64,000 nucleotides of DNA from Paenibacillus sp. MMS18-CY102 (GCF_009789195.1 NZ_WSTC01000021.1:43302-107301), one strand, 5' to 3'. Counted from the first letter of the stretch, positions 34,424-44,621 are shown. Translations and numbers: made by a program. The notes: a model not told the origin generated them from the letters alone.

Positions 34424-35119
34424 ATGGGTGAGCAGGATGGCCGGAAGATTCGCGTTATTATTACGGGCGTTACGGGCATGGTCGGCGAGGGCGTTCTAGA
34501 GGAGTGCCTTCATCATCCGGCTGTGGAGCGGGTGCTCATATTGGGAAGGAAGCCGTACGGCAGGCAGCATCCGAAGCTGCATGAGATTATTCATTCGGAT
34601 TTCCATGACCTTGCGCCAATTGAGGCGCAGCTGTCCGGGTACAATGCGTGCTTTTTTTGCCTAGGCATATCCTCAGTTGGGATGTCGGAAGCAGATTATA
34701 CGAAGGTTACGTATAACCTCACCATGCATGTTGCAGAAACGTTAGCGCGGTTGAATCCCGATATGGTTTTGGCCTATGTAACGGGTTCGGGGACAGATAG
34801 CACAGAGCAAGGGCGTTCGATGTGGGCGCGTGTAAAAGGAAAAACAGAAAACGAGCTGCTGCGGCTGCCATTCAAGGCAGCGTACATGTTCCGCCCAGGC
34901 TATCTTCATCCGACTAAGGGGCTTCGCAATGCCCACCGGTATTACCGGTATCTCTCATGGCTGTATCCTCTTGCAAAGCTTTTCTTCCCTAAGCAGATGC
35001 TAACGCTCCGGGAGCTCGGCGTTGCAATGATTCATGCGGCTACAAACGGCTATGACCGTCCGATTCTTGAGACGAAGGATATTAATCGGCTGGCTAGCGG
35101 GCACCGCACAAGGGATTAG
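34424..35119 (+). CDS. NAD(P)-binding Rossmann protein, atypical SDR/semialdehyde-dehydrogenase-like
   Basis: The 231-residue protein begins with VIITGVTGMVGEGVLEECL (about 10-28), the glycine-rich NAD(P) loop of atypical short-chain dehydrogenases. Other marks are VLILGRKPYG, the CFFCLGISSVG strand, VLAYVTGSGTD, and RPGYLHPTKGLRNAHRYYRYL. Similar proteins exist widely as putative oxidoreductases or nucleoside-diphosphate-sugar epimerases without proven substrate. GAGGGGCGGG precedes the ATG. A good terminator follows. Confidence 0.85.
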   Translation: MGEQDGRKIRVIITGVTGMVGEGVLEECLHHPAVERVLILGRKPYGRQHPKLHEIIHSDFHDLAPIEAQLSGYNACFFCLGISSVGMSEADYTKVTYNLTMHVAETLARLNPDMVLAYVTGSGTDSTEQGRSMWARVKGKTENELLRLPFKAAYMFRPGYLHPTKGLRNAHRYYRYLSWLYPLAKLFFPKQMLTLRELGVAMIHAATNGYDRPILETKDINRLASGHRTRD

Positions 35120-35143
35120 TTAGTTGCCACAGATAAGCTGAAG

Positions 35144-35191
35144 AAACAGCCTCCAATGCCACTTGAGCCGTGGTTTTGGAGGCTGTTTTTT
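35144..35191 (+). terminator. Terminator after the Rossmann protein gene
   Basis: AAACAGCCTCCAA (35144-35156) and TTGGAGGCTGTTT (35176-35188) form a 13-base perfect stem followed by T residues. Confidence 0.85.
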
Positions 35192-35412
35192 AACTGCGGG
35201 CAGGATGGGGTTACCAACATTATAACTTGGAGACTAGTTCGATAGATTCATTTTATTTCTAAAATTTTTCTAAATTCGGTAGAAACATAGAATTTTATTG
35301 CATTCCGTTGGTTGAAACCACATATTTTAAGAAAAATATAGGTTATTCATTATAGGCGGAGTGGTATAATGTTCCTACCAACCTACACCGAATAATAAAG
35401 GAGATTGCTAGA

Positions 35413-37032
35413 GTGAAGAAAGTTACACTGCTTGTATGCATTATTTTCATGTTACTTCCATCTATGGCCTTTGCAGGGACTGTATCAACTGAAGTTTACC
35501 TGGATAATGTCAAACTCAAATTTTCCAATAGCGTTATAGAGGAAAATGGCACGACACTTGTCCCGTTCCGTAATTTGTTCGAGGCTATGGGGGCGAGCAT
35601 TACCTTTGATCCGAAGACAAGCACGGTTAAGGCGGTTAAAGGCAGCAACACAGTCCAGCTCGTGATTGGCCAGACAGTAGCGTTCAAGAACGGCCAGCCG
35701 ATTAAGCTGAACGTGGCACCCAAGTCTGTGAAGAATGTAACCTATGTACCGCTTCGCTTCGTAAGCCAATCGTTCGATTACGGGCTAAGCCTTCAAGGCA
35801 AGAAAATTTATATTACGTCACCGAAAGTGACGACGCCAGTCGTAACGCCAACGACACCGACAGATCCGGCGGCGACGACTAATCCAACAACGACTAATCC
35901 ATCCACAACTAATCCTTCGACAACGGCGGGCAACTTGACGGTCGAAGAGATTGGGAAACTATCGAACCGGGTTGTCTACATTGAAGTATCGGACAGCAAG
36001 GATAAAGTATTTGCAAGCGGCAGCGGAGTCATGATCGGCTCCAGCGGCGAAATTATTACGAATTACCATGTTATTGACGGTGCGGCTAGCGCCAAAATTT
36101 ATACCGAAGATAAGAAGACGTATAAGACGACAACGATTTTGGCAAAAGACGAGAAGCGGGACCTCGCGCTGCTCAAAATCGATGCAACAGGCCTTCCAAC
36201 GGTTACAATCGGCGATTCTACGCAGCTTAAGCTTGGTGAATCGGTCGTAGCGATCGGATCGCCGCTTGGCTTTACGAACTCGCTAACAGCAGGCTTGGTA
36301 AGCTCGCCAAACCGCGTTGTGGATGGACTGAATTTTGTACAGATTTCGACCCCGATCGACCATGGCAGCAGCGGCGGCGCATTGTTCAATATGAAAGGTG
36401 AGCTAGTCGGCATTACGTCCGCGAAGATTGAGAGCTCGGCTAACATCAACCTGGCGATTCCGTCTGCCGACGTTAAGACGTTCCTGAATTTGCCGAGAAC
36501 GAATACGACGATGACAGGGACGCAGCCGACGAAACCTACGACACCATCTGTTCCGCAAGGATCGCAGATGACGGAAGAACAGCTTGAAGATTATTTGAAT
36601 GAGAATTACAGCAAGATGTCATACGGAGAAAATGATAAAATTATAGTTGAGATGGAATGGGTCGCGGTGCTGGACGATGATGGCGACTTCACTCTCGGTG
36701 GCATCATGACGAATGCTGACCAGTGGATCAAACTAATGGCTGAGCAGGAGGCTGATGAGGACGTTCTTCCTTCGCTTATTTATCACATTGCGCAGGAACT
36801 GCATGACGACAAGCAGTTGTCGGATTTGTTCTTTACGCTCTTCCTGGATGTGTATGTATCGAAGTACCCTTCGGCTTTCCCTGCCGAGGCTATTGAGCAA
36901 GATGGCAGCGGTTATCACGTCTTCTACTGCTTCGTGGCAGGAGGCGTTGATTTCGAGGAAGGATATATGTACTATACGCTTGACCCGTACGATAAGAGCG
37001 GGGATTCGTACCAGAAAGTCAAAGTTAAATAG
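35413..37032 (+). CDS. Secreted HtrA-like serine protease with copper-amine-oxidase N domain
   Basis: The GTG at 35413 follows AAAGGAG. Of 539 residues, 1-21 form a signal peptide. Residues 28-136 are a CuAO_N1 domain (VYLDNVKLKFSNSVIEENGTTLVPFRNLFEAMGASITFD, YVPLRFVSQSFDYG). A Thr/Pro linker (137-175) leads to a trypsin-like domain (178-365) with triad His219 (TNYHVI), Asp250 (KRDLALL) and Ser320 (GSSGGAL). No PDZ domain is seen; instead there is a C-terminal domain of about 150 residues (390-539) of unknown type. It probably degrades or processes proteins at the cell surface. CuAO_N domains are frequent wall-associated stalks in Paenibacillus. Confidence 0.87.
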   Translation: MKKVTLLVCIIFMLLPSMAFAGTVSTEVYLDNVKLKFSNSVIEENGTTLVPFRNLFEAMGASITFDPKTSTVKAVKGSNTVQLVIGQTVAFKNGQPIKLNVAPKSVKNVTYVPLRFVSQSFDYGLSLQGKKIYITSPKVTTPVVTPTTPTDPAATTNPTTTNPSTTNPSTTAGNLTVEEIGKLSNRVVYIEVSDSKDKVFASGSGVMIGSSGEIITNYHVIDGAASAKIYTEDKKTYKTTTILAKDEKRDLALLKIDATGLPTVTIGDSTQLKLGESVVAIGSPLGFTNSLTAGLVSSPNRVVDGLNFVQISTPIDHGSSGGALFNMKGELVGITSAKIESSANINLAIPSADVKTFLNLPRTNTTMTGTQPTKPTTPSVPQGSQMTEEQLEDYLNENYSKMSYGENDKIIVEMEWVAVLDDDGDFTLGGIMTNADQWIKLMAEQEADEDVLPSLIYHIAQELHDDKQLSDLFFTLFLDVYVSKYPSAFPAEAIEQDGSGYHVFYCFVAGGVDFEEGYMYYTLDPYDKSGDSYQKVKVK

Positions 37033-37049
37033 TTTGCGTTAACGAAACC

Positions 37050-37089
37050 AAAAGCCGGACGCCCCGATTGGGACATGTCCGGCTTTTGT
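37050..37089 (+). terminator. Terminator after the HtrA-like gene
   Basis: AAAAGCCGGAC (37050-37060) and GTCCGGCTTTT (37077-37087) form a perfect stem between convergent genes. Confidence 0.8.
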
Positions 37090-37125
37090 GCTGTTTGCTT
37101 ATAGGGAAGCTTATGAGAGCGCGTT

Positions 37126-37905
37126 TTAGGGCGTTTGGAGATTGCTGCTAACGTAGGCGAGAGCGGTTTGCATTTTGTCGATATAAGCAGGCTCGTTGCC
37201 CGTACACATAAATTCGACATGGCCGTGCCCGCGGCCTTCGATGCCGAATCGGTTCAACAGGGCGGAGAGGCGCCTCACGGTGCCGGCGTTGCCATCAACG
37301 ATCTGGATATGCGGCGGGAGCATAGCGCGCAGGATGTTCGTATAGAACGGGTAATGCGTGCATCCCAGCACAAAAATGCCGTATTCGTCGAGATTGTAAG
37401 GCGCAAGCTGGGTGCGGAAATATTCTTCCATCACCTGTGGGTCGAATTGCAGGCTCTCGCAATAGCGGACGAGACCCGGCAGAGGGAGGGAGTCTACGAT
37501 GCCACCTTCATCGACGCGTGAGATGAGTGCGTAATATTTGGGCAGCTGCAGCGTTAACTGCGTTGCCATTACGAGCACGCGCTTGCCCGTCGCACGGTTC
37601 ATCTCAACGGCGGGTTTCACGGCAGGCTCCATGCCGACGATTGGCAAGGAATACTTGGCGCGCAAATCCTCGACGGCGATGCTGGTAGCCGTATTGCAGG
37701 CGATCACAAGCGCGTCGATGCCGTGGCTCATCATTCGTTCGACTGCTTCGAACACATAGCCCTGTACTTCTTCCTTGGTTTTGGTGCCGTAAGGGACGTG
37801 CAGCGTATCTGCCATATATAAATAATCTTGCGCGGGTAGCCGCCGAAGCGACTCGGCAAGCACGGATAGCCCGCCGATTCCCGAATCGAAGAATCCAATA
37901 GTCAT
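37126..37905 (-). CDS. murI: Glutamate racemase
   Basis: The 259-residue protein has the MurI signatures: IGFFDSGIGGLSVL (3-16, catalytic-side Asp-Ser), PYGTKTKEE, IACNTATS with the first catalytic Cys (about 70), and GCTHYPF with the second Cys (about 182). It interconverts L- and D-glutamate for peptidoglycan synthesis in the cytoplasm, without cofactor. It lies convergent to the protease gene and has its own promoter region; the gene upstream on the same strand is a transporter 154 bases away. Confidence 0.95.
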   Translation of the reverse strand: MTIGFFDSGIGGLSVLAESLRRLPAQDYLYMADTLHVPYGTKTKEEVQGYVFEAVERMMSHGIDALVIACNTATSIAVEDLRAKYSLPIVGMEPAVKPAVEMNRATGKRVLVMATQLTLQLPKYYALISRVDEGGIVDSLPLPGLVRYCESLQFDPQVMEEYFRTQLAPYNLDEYGIFVLGCTHYPFYTNILRAMLPPHIQIVDGNAGTVRRLSALLNRFGIEGRGHGHVEFMCTGNEPAYIDKMQTALAYVSSNLQTP

Positions 37906-38059
37906 GTGGGATCGATTCCTATCGTATGTAGTCTAAAGCTCTATTCAGCATAACGCGATAGATGCCCCAAGGGCAAGGCTTAATAATGTGAACTGGCAGC
38001 CAGCCCAAAGAGATGATTGCTGTGTGAAGCAGTAGCCATCTACTAAGGCTGGCTTCATA

Positions 38060-38932
38060 TTACTCCTTGCCGTGGCGGATGAACAACCATACGCCGAATA
38101 AGATGAATAGCCCTGCAGCCAGTTGATACGCCGTTAACGATTCTTTTAACAGCAGCCATGCTAGCACGGAAGCGATGACTGGCTCGCCCAGGACTGACAT
38201 GGATACAGCGGCTGCATTCATATACTTGAGCAGCCAGTTGAACAAATAATGGCCGAACAGCGTAGGCACGATTGCAAGCAGCAGGAAGTTGCCCCACTCG
38301 GAGGCGCTATAGCCGCCGAATGGATTGCCTTTTGCTACGTTATAGATGGCAAGTGAAGATGCGGCGAAGAAAAATACCGAGAAGTTGTAGACGAATGCGC
38401 TCATATCCTTGCGCAGATGTTTGCCGAACATCATATGCACGGCAACGGCAAGTGCACCAAGCAACGACAGGACATCCCCGATTAAGGCATCCCCCGACAC
38501 GCGGAGGTCGCTGGAGCCGATGACGATCGAACCGAACATGGCAATGCTGATGCCCCATACCATCATCCGATTCACTTTGGCCTTGAACAGGAGGAAGGAG
38601 CCGATCATCACGAACACAGGCTCTAGCGTAAGGATGACGGTTGAACTGGCGACGGTCGTCAGCCGAAGGGAAGCCATCCATAATAGAAAGTGCAGGGCAA
38701 GCATAATGCCAGACAGCGCTAGCCTTCGCCAATGGCGGGCTGTGAGCCCCTTCCACTCATGGCGGTAACGCCATACGAGCGGCAACATGAGCAGATTCGT
38801 CAGATAGAGCCGATACATCGCAATAACCGCAACGTCGGCATGCGACCAGCGGACGAAGATCGACGAGAAGGAGATGGCGATAATCCCGATGATATAGAAC
38901 AGCTCATAGGGTAGTTTATTGGTGCGGTTCAT
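38060..38932 (-). CDS. EamA/DMT family transporter
   Basis: The 290-residue protein has ten hydrophobic helices in two EamA repeats: the first (about 10-140) with ISFSSIFVRWSHADVAVIAMYRLYLTNLLMLP and STVILTLEPVFVMIGSFLLF, the second (150-285) with AVSMSVLGEPVIASVLAWLLLKESL. The motif of a glutamate-proline in the penultimate helix is typical. Substrates of this family are amino acids or other metabolites; none is indicated. It is a single gene upstream of murI on the same strand. Confidence 0.9.
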   Translation of the reverse strand: MNRTNKLPYELFYIIGIIAISFSSIFVRWSHADVAVIAMYRLYLTNLLMLPLVWRYRHEWKGLTARHWRRLALSGIMLALHFLLWMASLRLTTVASSTVILTLEPVFVMIGSFLLFKAKVNRMMVWGISIAMFGSIVIGSSDLRVSGDALIGDVLSLLGALAVAVHMMFGKHLRKDMSAFVYNFSVFFFAASSLAIYNVAKGNPFGGYSASEWGNFLLLAIVPTLFGHYLFNWLLKYMNAAAVSMSVLGEPVIASVLAWLLLKESLTAYQLAAGLFILFGVWLFIRHGKE

Positions 38933-39133
38933 AGCAGATTGAATCTCCCATACGTTATGAAATAAAGGTATACGAAAGTAATACTACTATAGATGGGATG
39001 GGGAAATACAATCCAGTTGTTGCTAAGCGGGAAGGAACGCTCAGCCGCCGAGCTTCGCGTGAACAGCGGTGCATCGCAAGCCATGCGCAATCCAGGGAAG
39101 CATCGGCGGCTGGTGACCGATCACATGGGATGT

Positions 39134-39328
39134 GATTGTATTTTGTGCAATGGCATCAGGGTACTGGTGCGCTAAGAACGGGTCCCATTGCAGATCGTGC
39201 AATGAAATGGCATGTTCAGTTGTAAAACAAAGGGGTAAGAACGCATGGATGCGTTTGCCATTGCACCAAATACAATGTCACGTTTGAATCGGGGCAGAAG
39301 CCTATCAACCATTGCACAAACTGCAATG
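39134..39328. repeat. Cluster C: four CATTGYA-N5-TRCAATG palindromes
   Basis: Units begin at 39134, 39186, 39259 and 39310; the spacings 52, 73 and 51 equal those of cluster D. Centres are TTTTG, GATCG, CCAAA and CAAAC, so the first unit is T-rich and the last two A-rich, and the whole cluster is mirror-symmetric about 39231. It fills the 433-base gap between the EamA gene and the end of the endonuclease-like gene; no gene or terminator is seen elsewhere in the gap. Confidence 0.9.
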
Positions 39329-39365
39329 ATACCTCGACAATGGTGGGGCGGTTGGTCAAGCTCGA

Positions 39366-40034
39366 TTAAAGCAGAAGCTCCCTAGGTTCAGCTTTCAATG
39401 CATAGGCACGAACTTTTCTGCCACGGTCTTCAATGGGGGATAGCAACCCTTTGTCGGTCAACGACCGCAACCAGTTGCGGGCAGTACGAAAATTGACATC
39501 AAATCGTTCGATTACATCCTGAGGCCGAATCGGCCGAGCAAGGACCCATGCCAGACGAAGGATATCCTTCTCAACCATTGACTGAAGACCAGATTGGCGC
39601 GCTTCGCAGCAAGTAGGACCGATCGCCAGCTGAAGGAGCATGCGGCACACCTCTGGACGATTTTGAATATCATCGAATGAAAAATGAAGCATCTTCCACC
39701 CCATCCCCGTTAGAAAAGTGTCCCGGTTCAACGAATAGCTGAACTTCTCGCGATCCATATCTTTCACATGGCTCTGAAACCCGTCGCATTCGATGCCGAA
39801 TTTGCCGTAAGTGGGCAAGAAAGCAAAGTCAAGAAACCGGGATTTGCGATTCCAATCATAAATTTCATACTCCGGATGCAGATGCTCCAGCGTACCGAAG
39901 AGCGGCCACCAAACTTGCTGGAGCAGCAGCTTCTCTGCGAATTGGTGCCCACGGACGAGCCGACCGCGGCGTTCCCCTGTTCTGCATGCCGTGTGGTGCT
40001 CGATAAACACCTCATATGCTTGTTCGAAACCCAC
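39366..40034 (-). CDS. DUF559/Vsr-like endonuclease-fold protein with winged-helix tail
   Basis: The GTG at 40034 follows AAGGAGG and gives 222 residues (MGFEQAYEVFIEHH…). The core (about 45-135) has the PD-(D/E)XK pattern of DUF559/Vsr proteins: DWNRKSRFLDFAFLP, then KFGIECDGFQSHVKDMDREKF, then LTGMGWKMLHFSFDDI. The Asp of LDF and Glu-Cys-Asp are candidate metal ligands. Residues about 155-222 look like a winged helix-turn-helix (RPQDVIERFDVNFRTARNWLRSLTDKGLL). Related proteins recur in Paenibacillus under vague names. It is bracketed by two complete palindrome clusters (C and D), and a terminator hairpin stands just upstream. Nuclease activity is inferred from motifs only. Confidence 0.72.
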   Translation of the reverse strand: MGFEQAYEVFIEHHTACRTGERRGRLVRGHQFAEKLLLQQVWWPLFGTLEHLHPEYEIYDWNRKSRFLDFAFLPTYGKFGIECDGFQSHVKDMDREKFSYSLNRDTFLTGMGWKMLHFSFDDIQNRPEVCRMLLQLAIGPTCCEARQSGLQSMVEKDILRLAWVLARPIRPQDVIERFDVNFRTARNWLRSLTDKGLLSPIEDRGRKVRAYALKAEPRELLL

Positions 40035-40051
40035 TATAAACCTCCTTGTTG

Positions 40052-40097
40052 TCAAAAAAAGAACGCCCTTGCGCCAAGGAGGCTCAAGGACGTTCTT
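40052..40097 (-). terminator. Terminator directly before the endonuclease-like gene
   Basis: On the minus strand AAGAACGTCCTTG and CAAGGGCGTTCTT form a stem with one mismatch (arms 40085-40097 and 40059-40071) followed by seven T, and then at once TTGACAACAAGGAGG of the next gene. It may end the gdhA transcript or act as an attenuator. Confidence 0.75.
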
Positions 40098-40162
40098 CGT
40101 CTGCAAGTAGTATAGCATCAGTCGGTCGGGTAGACCACTAGTTTGTTCGTAAGAGAAGAGCT

Positions 40163-40357
40163 CATTGCAATTTGTACAATGAGAAGGTGCTCATATCGGC
40201 TTAGCCCGCGTTCCCATTGCGTTTTGTGCAATCAGAAACACTGATTTGCAGGCAGGGGAGCGTGATTAGCGGCTATGGAGCATTTGCCATTGTACAAACT
40301 TCAATGGCGGCTTATCTTGCGAAGCAGTCAGCCGAAACCATTGTATGAAATGCAATG
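40163..40357. repeat. Cluster D: four CATTGYA-N5-TRCAATG palindromes
   Basis: Units begin at 40163, 40215, 40288 and 40339 (spacings 52, 73, 51). Centres are ATTTG, TTTTG, CAAAC and TGAAA, so the first pair is T-rich and the second pair A-rich: the two halves are inverted copies around 40260. Between units the bases differ from cluster C apart from short flanks. It occupies the gap between gdhA and the endonuclease-like gene. Confidence 0.9.
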
Positions 40358-40395
40358 GCAGCGGCGGCGTTCCTCCGCTGCCGAAACATAGTTTT

Positions 40396-41859
<1,464 letters not shown>

Positions 41860-41969
41860 TTAGTTACAAATTTTAAATCAATTGAATGATGAATCTCCAA
41901 TTAAAAATATTTTCATAGCTGATTAAAAATTGCTATGTTCTCGTCCCACTAAGCTTCGCGGCAACGAAA

Positions 41970-42001
41970 AAAGCCCCGCCATCCGCAGATGGCAGAGCTT
42001 T
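41970..42001 (-). terminator. Terminator of the ddh gene
   Basis: AAAGCCCCGCCATC and GATGGCAGAGCTTT pair with two mismatches; on the minus strand TTTTTTCG follows. Confidence 0.75.
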
Positions 42002-42032
42002 GAATAAAGCTGCTGTGATGAAAAATGACAGG

Positions 42033-43010
42033 TTACAGAAGCTCGCGGCGGAGCTCTTCACCTGATTTAGGCGACAAGTAAGCGAACGGAATATCGAATA
42101 CCGTCTTCGCGCCAGCTTGGCCTTCTTGGCTCAGGCGGTTAGCCGCTCTTGCATATGCAACGAGCACGCTAGCCGTGAATTCTGGATTGCTCTCCAGCTT
42201 CAGGCCAAACTCGATGATTTGTTTCGTGCTCTCGCCCGTAATGCCGCTCCGAATAACGAAGCCGCCATGCGGCATGCCTTGGTGCTCAGCAGCTAACTGC
42301 TCTTCTGTGATGAACTCTACCGTCGTGTCGTAATCGGAGAAGTAGTTCGGCATCGAGATGATCGTCTCACGAATAACTTCTTGATCCGCGTCGTCTTCTG
42401 CAACAACGAAGCACTGGCGCAAATGTTTCTCGCGCGTCGCAAGCTCAGGCGTCTCGCCTGCGCGAATGCGGTCGATAACCGATTCGACCGGAACGGTATA
42501 TTGTACGCCGGCTTTCACGCCTGGCACGCGGCGAATCGCATCCGAGTGGCCTTGGCTGACGCCTTTGCCCCAGAACGTGTAATCCGTGCCTTGTGGCAGG
42601 ATAGATTGCGCCAGCAGGCGGTTCAGGGAGAAGAGGCCTGGATCCCAGCCAGTCGAAATAACGCTAAGGTTGCCGCCTTGTTTGGCTGCAGCGTTAACTG
42701 TGTTGAAAAACTCAGGAATTTTGGCATGCGTATCGAAGCTGTCTACTGTGTTGAACATGCTAGCGATGACAGGCGTTTGCTCTGGCAGATCCGTCGCCGA
42801 ACCGCCGCATAGAATCATAACATCAATGCTGCCTTTGTACTGCTCAGCAGCTGAAATATGCTCGAATTTAACGCCGCCCGAAGCGAGCTGCTCCGGCTGG
42901 CGGCGCGTGAATACCGCGACAAGCTCCATGTCCGGATTTTGTGCGATCGCCTTCTCGACCCCTTTGCCAAGATTGCCGTAGCCGACGATACCGATTTTGA
43001 TTTTCCCCAT
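42033..43010 (-). CDS. ddh: meso-Diaminopimelate D-dehydrogenase
   Basis: The 325-residue protein has the Ddh Rossmann loop KIGIVGYGNLGKGVEKAIAQ (4-23), VFTRRQPEQL, the LCGGSATDLPEQ segment, FNTVDSFDTHAKIPEFF, and STGWDPGLFSLNR. It makes meso-diaminopimelate from tetrahydrodipicolinate and ammonium with NADPH in one step, giving both lysine and the peptidoglycan cross-link amino acid. This direct route is present in some Bacilli and absent from most. Its gene ends with a clear terminator; gdhA beside it also assimilates ammonium, but separate control regions are seen. Confidence 0.95.
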   Translation of the reverse strand: MGKIKIGIVGYGNLGKGVEKAIAQNPDMELVAVFTRRQPEQLASGGVKFEHISAAEQYKGSIDVMILCGGSATDLPEQTPVIASMFNTVDSFDTHAKIPEFFNTVNAAAKQGGNLSVISTGWDPGLFSLNRLLAQSILPQGTDYTFWGKGVSQGHSDAIRRVPGVKAGVQYTVPVESVIDRIRAGETPELATREKHLRQCFVVAEDDADQEVIRETIISMPNYFSDYDTTVEFITEEQLAAEHQGMPHGGFVIRSGITGESTKQIIEFGLKLESNPEFTASVLVAYARAANRLSQEGQAGAKTVFDIPFAYLSPKSGEELRRELL

Positions 43011-43169
43011 TGATGAAATCCTCCTAAAGCATGATATTACATTATTTTAATTTCACTTACATGTTAATGCAAATTAATAATTAAATTATACAAATTACGA
43101 CGATTAGATTCGACTTATGAGCCGTTCAAAATATTGCTGAATCTAGCATGCCCTTCGGTGTTGCACCCT

Positions 43170-43198
43170 ATGACAAGCCCCTGGTCCAGCGTTATAAT
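43170..43198 (+). promoter_or_regulatory. Promoter of the molybdopterin oxidoreductase gene
   Basis: ATGACA (43170-43175) and TATAAT (43193-43198) with a 17-base spacer. Because it lies inside the extended open frame, the real start codon must be further on, at 43244 or later. Confidence 0.65.
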
Positions 43199-43243
43199 GA
43201 AGTAACATTAGAGTGGAACGAATGGCCAATTGGCTGCATCAAC

Positions 43244-44542
43244 ATGGATGAAAAACAGGGGGAGGGCGTGCCGAAGGTGCTAGATCGCTTGCGCAAAGGC
43301 TATGGGCGGAAACTCGTGTCGCTGCATGCTTGGAATGGGTGGATTGTTGCCGTGCTTGCAGTGACGGGGCTTGTGCTGCTAGGAGGGTTCTGGCGAGGCA
43401 TCCTTGGCGAAGGGCGTGTATGGATCAAATGGATTCACATCGCCGTCGGCCTCGGGTCTCTCATGCCTGTGCTGTATTATTTGCTGCTAGCCTCTAAACA
43501 TTGGAAGCAGTTGAAAGGAAAGCCGTGGCAGCGTGCCAATGTGTTAGTTGTTCTAGTGCTGCTGCTCGGGTGGCTGGGCTCAGGTGTGCTGCTCTGGCAA
43601 TTTAAGGCGGTCGGGCCGGCGTGGTCTAATCCAGCGTTAGCCGTTCACGATTTGTTCACATGGGTCGGATTGCCGCTTATTATTTATCATTCCATTACGA
43701 GAACGCAGTGGCTGAAGGAGCCGCACCGCCGCACGATTCGTACGGGCAATGAGGCGTCCGTGCGCACAGATGCAGGGCTGCATCCAGCAGCAATGGCGCA
43801 GCCGCTGTATTCCCGGCGATCGTTTATTCGCGGTGCGATCGGCGTTGGATTAGCGGTTACACTAGGGCCGTCCTTCCTGCGTTGGCTCGGAGGTGCGCTT
43901 GGTGGCGCTTTTGGAGGTGCGATAGGCGGTGGTGGCTCCATGGAGCAACTATTGGCGAACGACTCCAATCGGATGGTTCCGGCACCTACGCCCCTCGCTG
44001 CTTCGGCGGCTCCTATTGGCGGAGGGGCGACTGGCCATTTTCGCGTCTATACCGTTACGCCGATTCCGAGCTTTGACAACAACAATTGGTCATTCACGAT
44101 TGATGGGCTAGTGGATCGGAAGCTGAGCTGGAATTGGGAGCAATTCGTTAAGCTGAAGCGCCAAGTGCAGGTTAGCGACTTTCATTGCGTAACGGGCTGG
44201 TCGGTGTATAACAACACGTGGGAGGGCATTTCGCTCAAAACGTTATTAGCGGAGGCAGGCGTGCAGGCAGGGGCGAGAACGGTGAAATTTTATTCCGGCG
44301 ATGGTGTCTATACCGATACGTTGACGTTGGAGCAAGCCATGGTGCAGATGGGCGACGTGATGGTCGCTGTCATGCATGATGGCAAGCCCATTCCAAGCGA
44401 TCTGGGCGGTCCGGTTCGCCTGATTGTGCCGAAGATGTACGCCTACAAGTCTGTCAAATGGCTCAATCGCATTGAGCTTATCGAAGATGAGCATGTTGGG
44501 TATTGGGAGCAGCGCGGGTATGATAACGATGCTTGGGTATAG
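43244..44542 (+). CDS. Membrane cytochrome-b-like / Tat / sulfite-oxidase-type molybdopterin fusion
   Basis: The protein of 432 residues combines three parts. Residues about 20-150 hold four helices with helix histidines (SLHAWNGWI, KWIHIAVG, LAVHDLFTWVGLPLIIYHS), suggesting heme b. A second signal, SRRSFIRG at about 190, has the twin-arginine form and a hydrophobic helix. Residues about 255-432 are a sulfite-oxidase-type domain with DFHCVTGWSVYNNTWEGI; Cys315 should bind the molybdenum cofactor. This is like MsrP and MsrQ joined in one chain; methionine-sulfoxide or other oxyanion reduction outside the membrane is likely. The start at 43244 has a weak ribosome site; GTG at 43277 is an alternative with GGGGGAGG ahead. 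Confidence 0.8.
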   Translation: MDEKQGEGVPKVLDRLRKGYGRKLVSLHAWNGWIVAVLAVTGLVLLGGFWRGILGEGRVWIKWIHIAVGLGSLMPVLYYLLLASKHWKQLKGKPWQRANVLVVLVLLLGWLGSGVLLWQFKAVGPAWSNPALAVHDLFTWVGLPLIIYHSITRTQWLKEPHRRTIRTGNEASVRTDAGLHPAAMAQPLYSRRSFIRGAIGVGLAVTLGPSFLRWLGGALGGAFGGAIGGGGSMEQLLANDSNRMVPAPTPLAASAAPIGGGATGHFRVYTVTPIPSFDNNNWSFTIDGLVDRKLSWNWEQFVKLKRQVQVSDFHCVTGWSVYNNTWEGISLKTLLAEAGVQAGARTVKFYSGDGVYTDTLTLEQAMVQMGDVMVAVMHDGKPIPSDLGGPVRLIVPKMYAYKSVKWLNRIELIEDEHVGYWEQRGYDNDAWV

Positions 44543-44550
44543 CATGGCAC

Positions 44551-44582
44551 AAAAAAGACGTGCGGGTTCGCGCGTCTTTTTT
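44551..44582 (+). terminator. Terminator after the molybdopterin gene
   Basis: AAAAAAGACGTGCG and CGCGCGTCTTTTTT pair around GGTT, followed by T. Confidence 0.8.
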
Positions 44583-44621
44583 CGTGCGTTTCATAAGGGA
44601 TAGTTATTTTTATGCACACTA

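Noticed and set aside
39134..40357. A CRISPR array
   Set aside because: Units are short palindromes with unequal gaps (52/73/51), change orientation half-way, and have only four copies per cluster; no cas gene is near.
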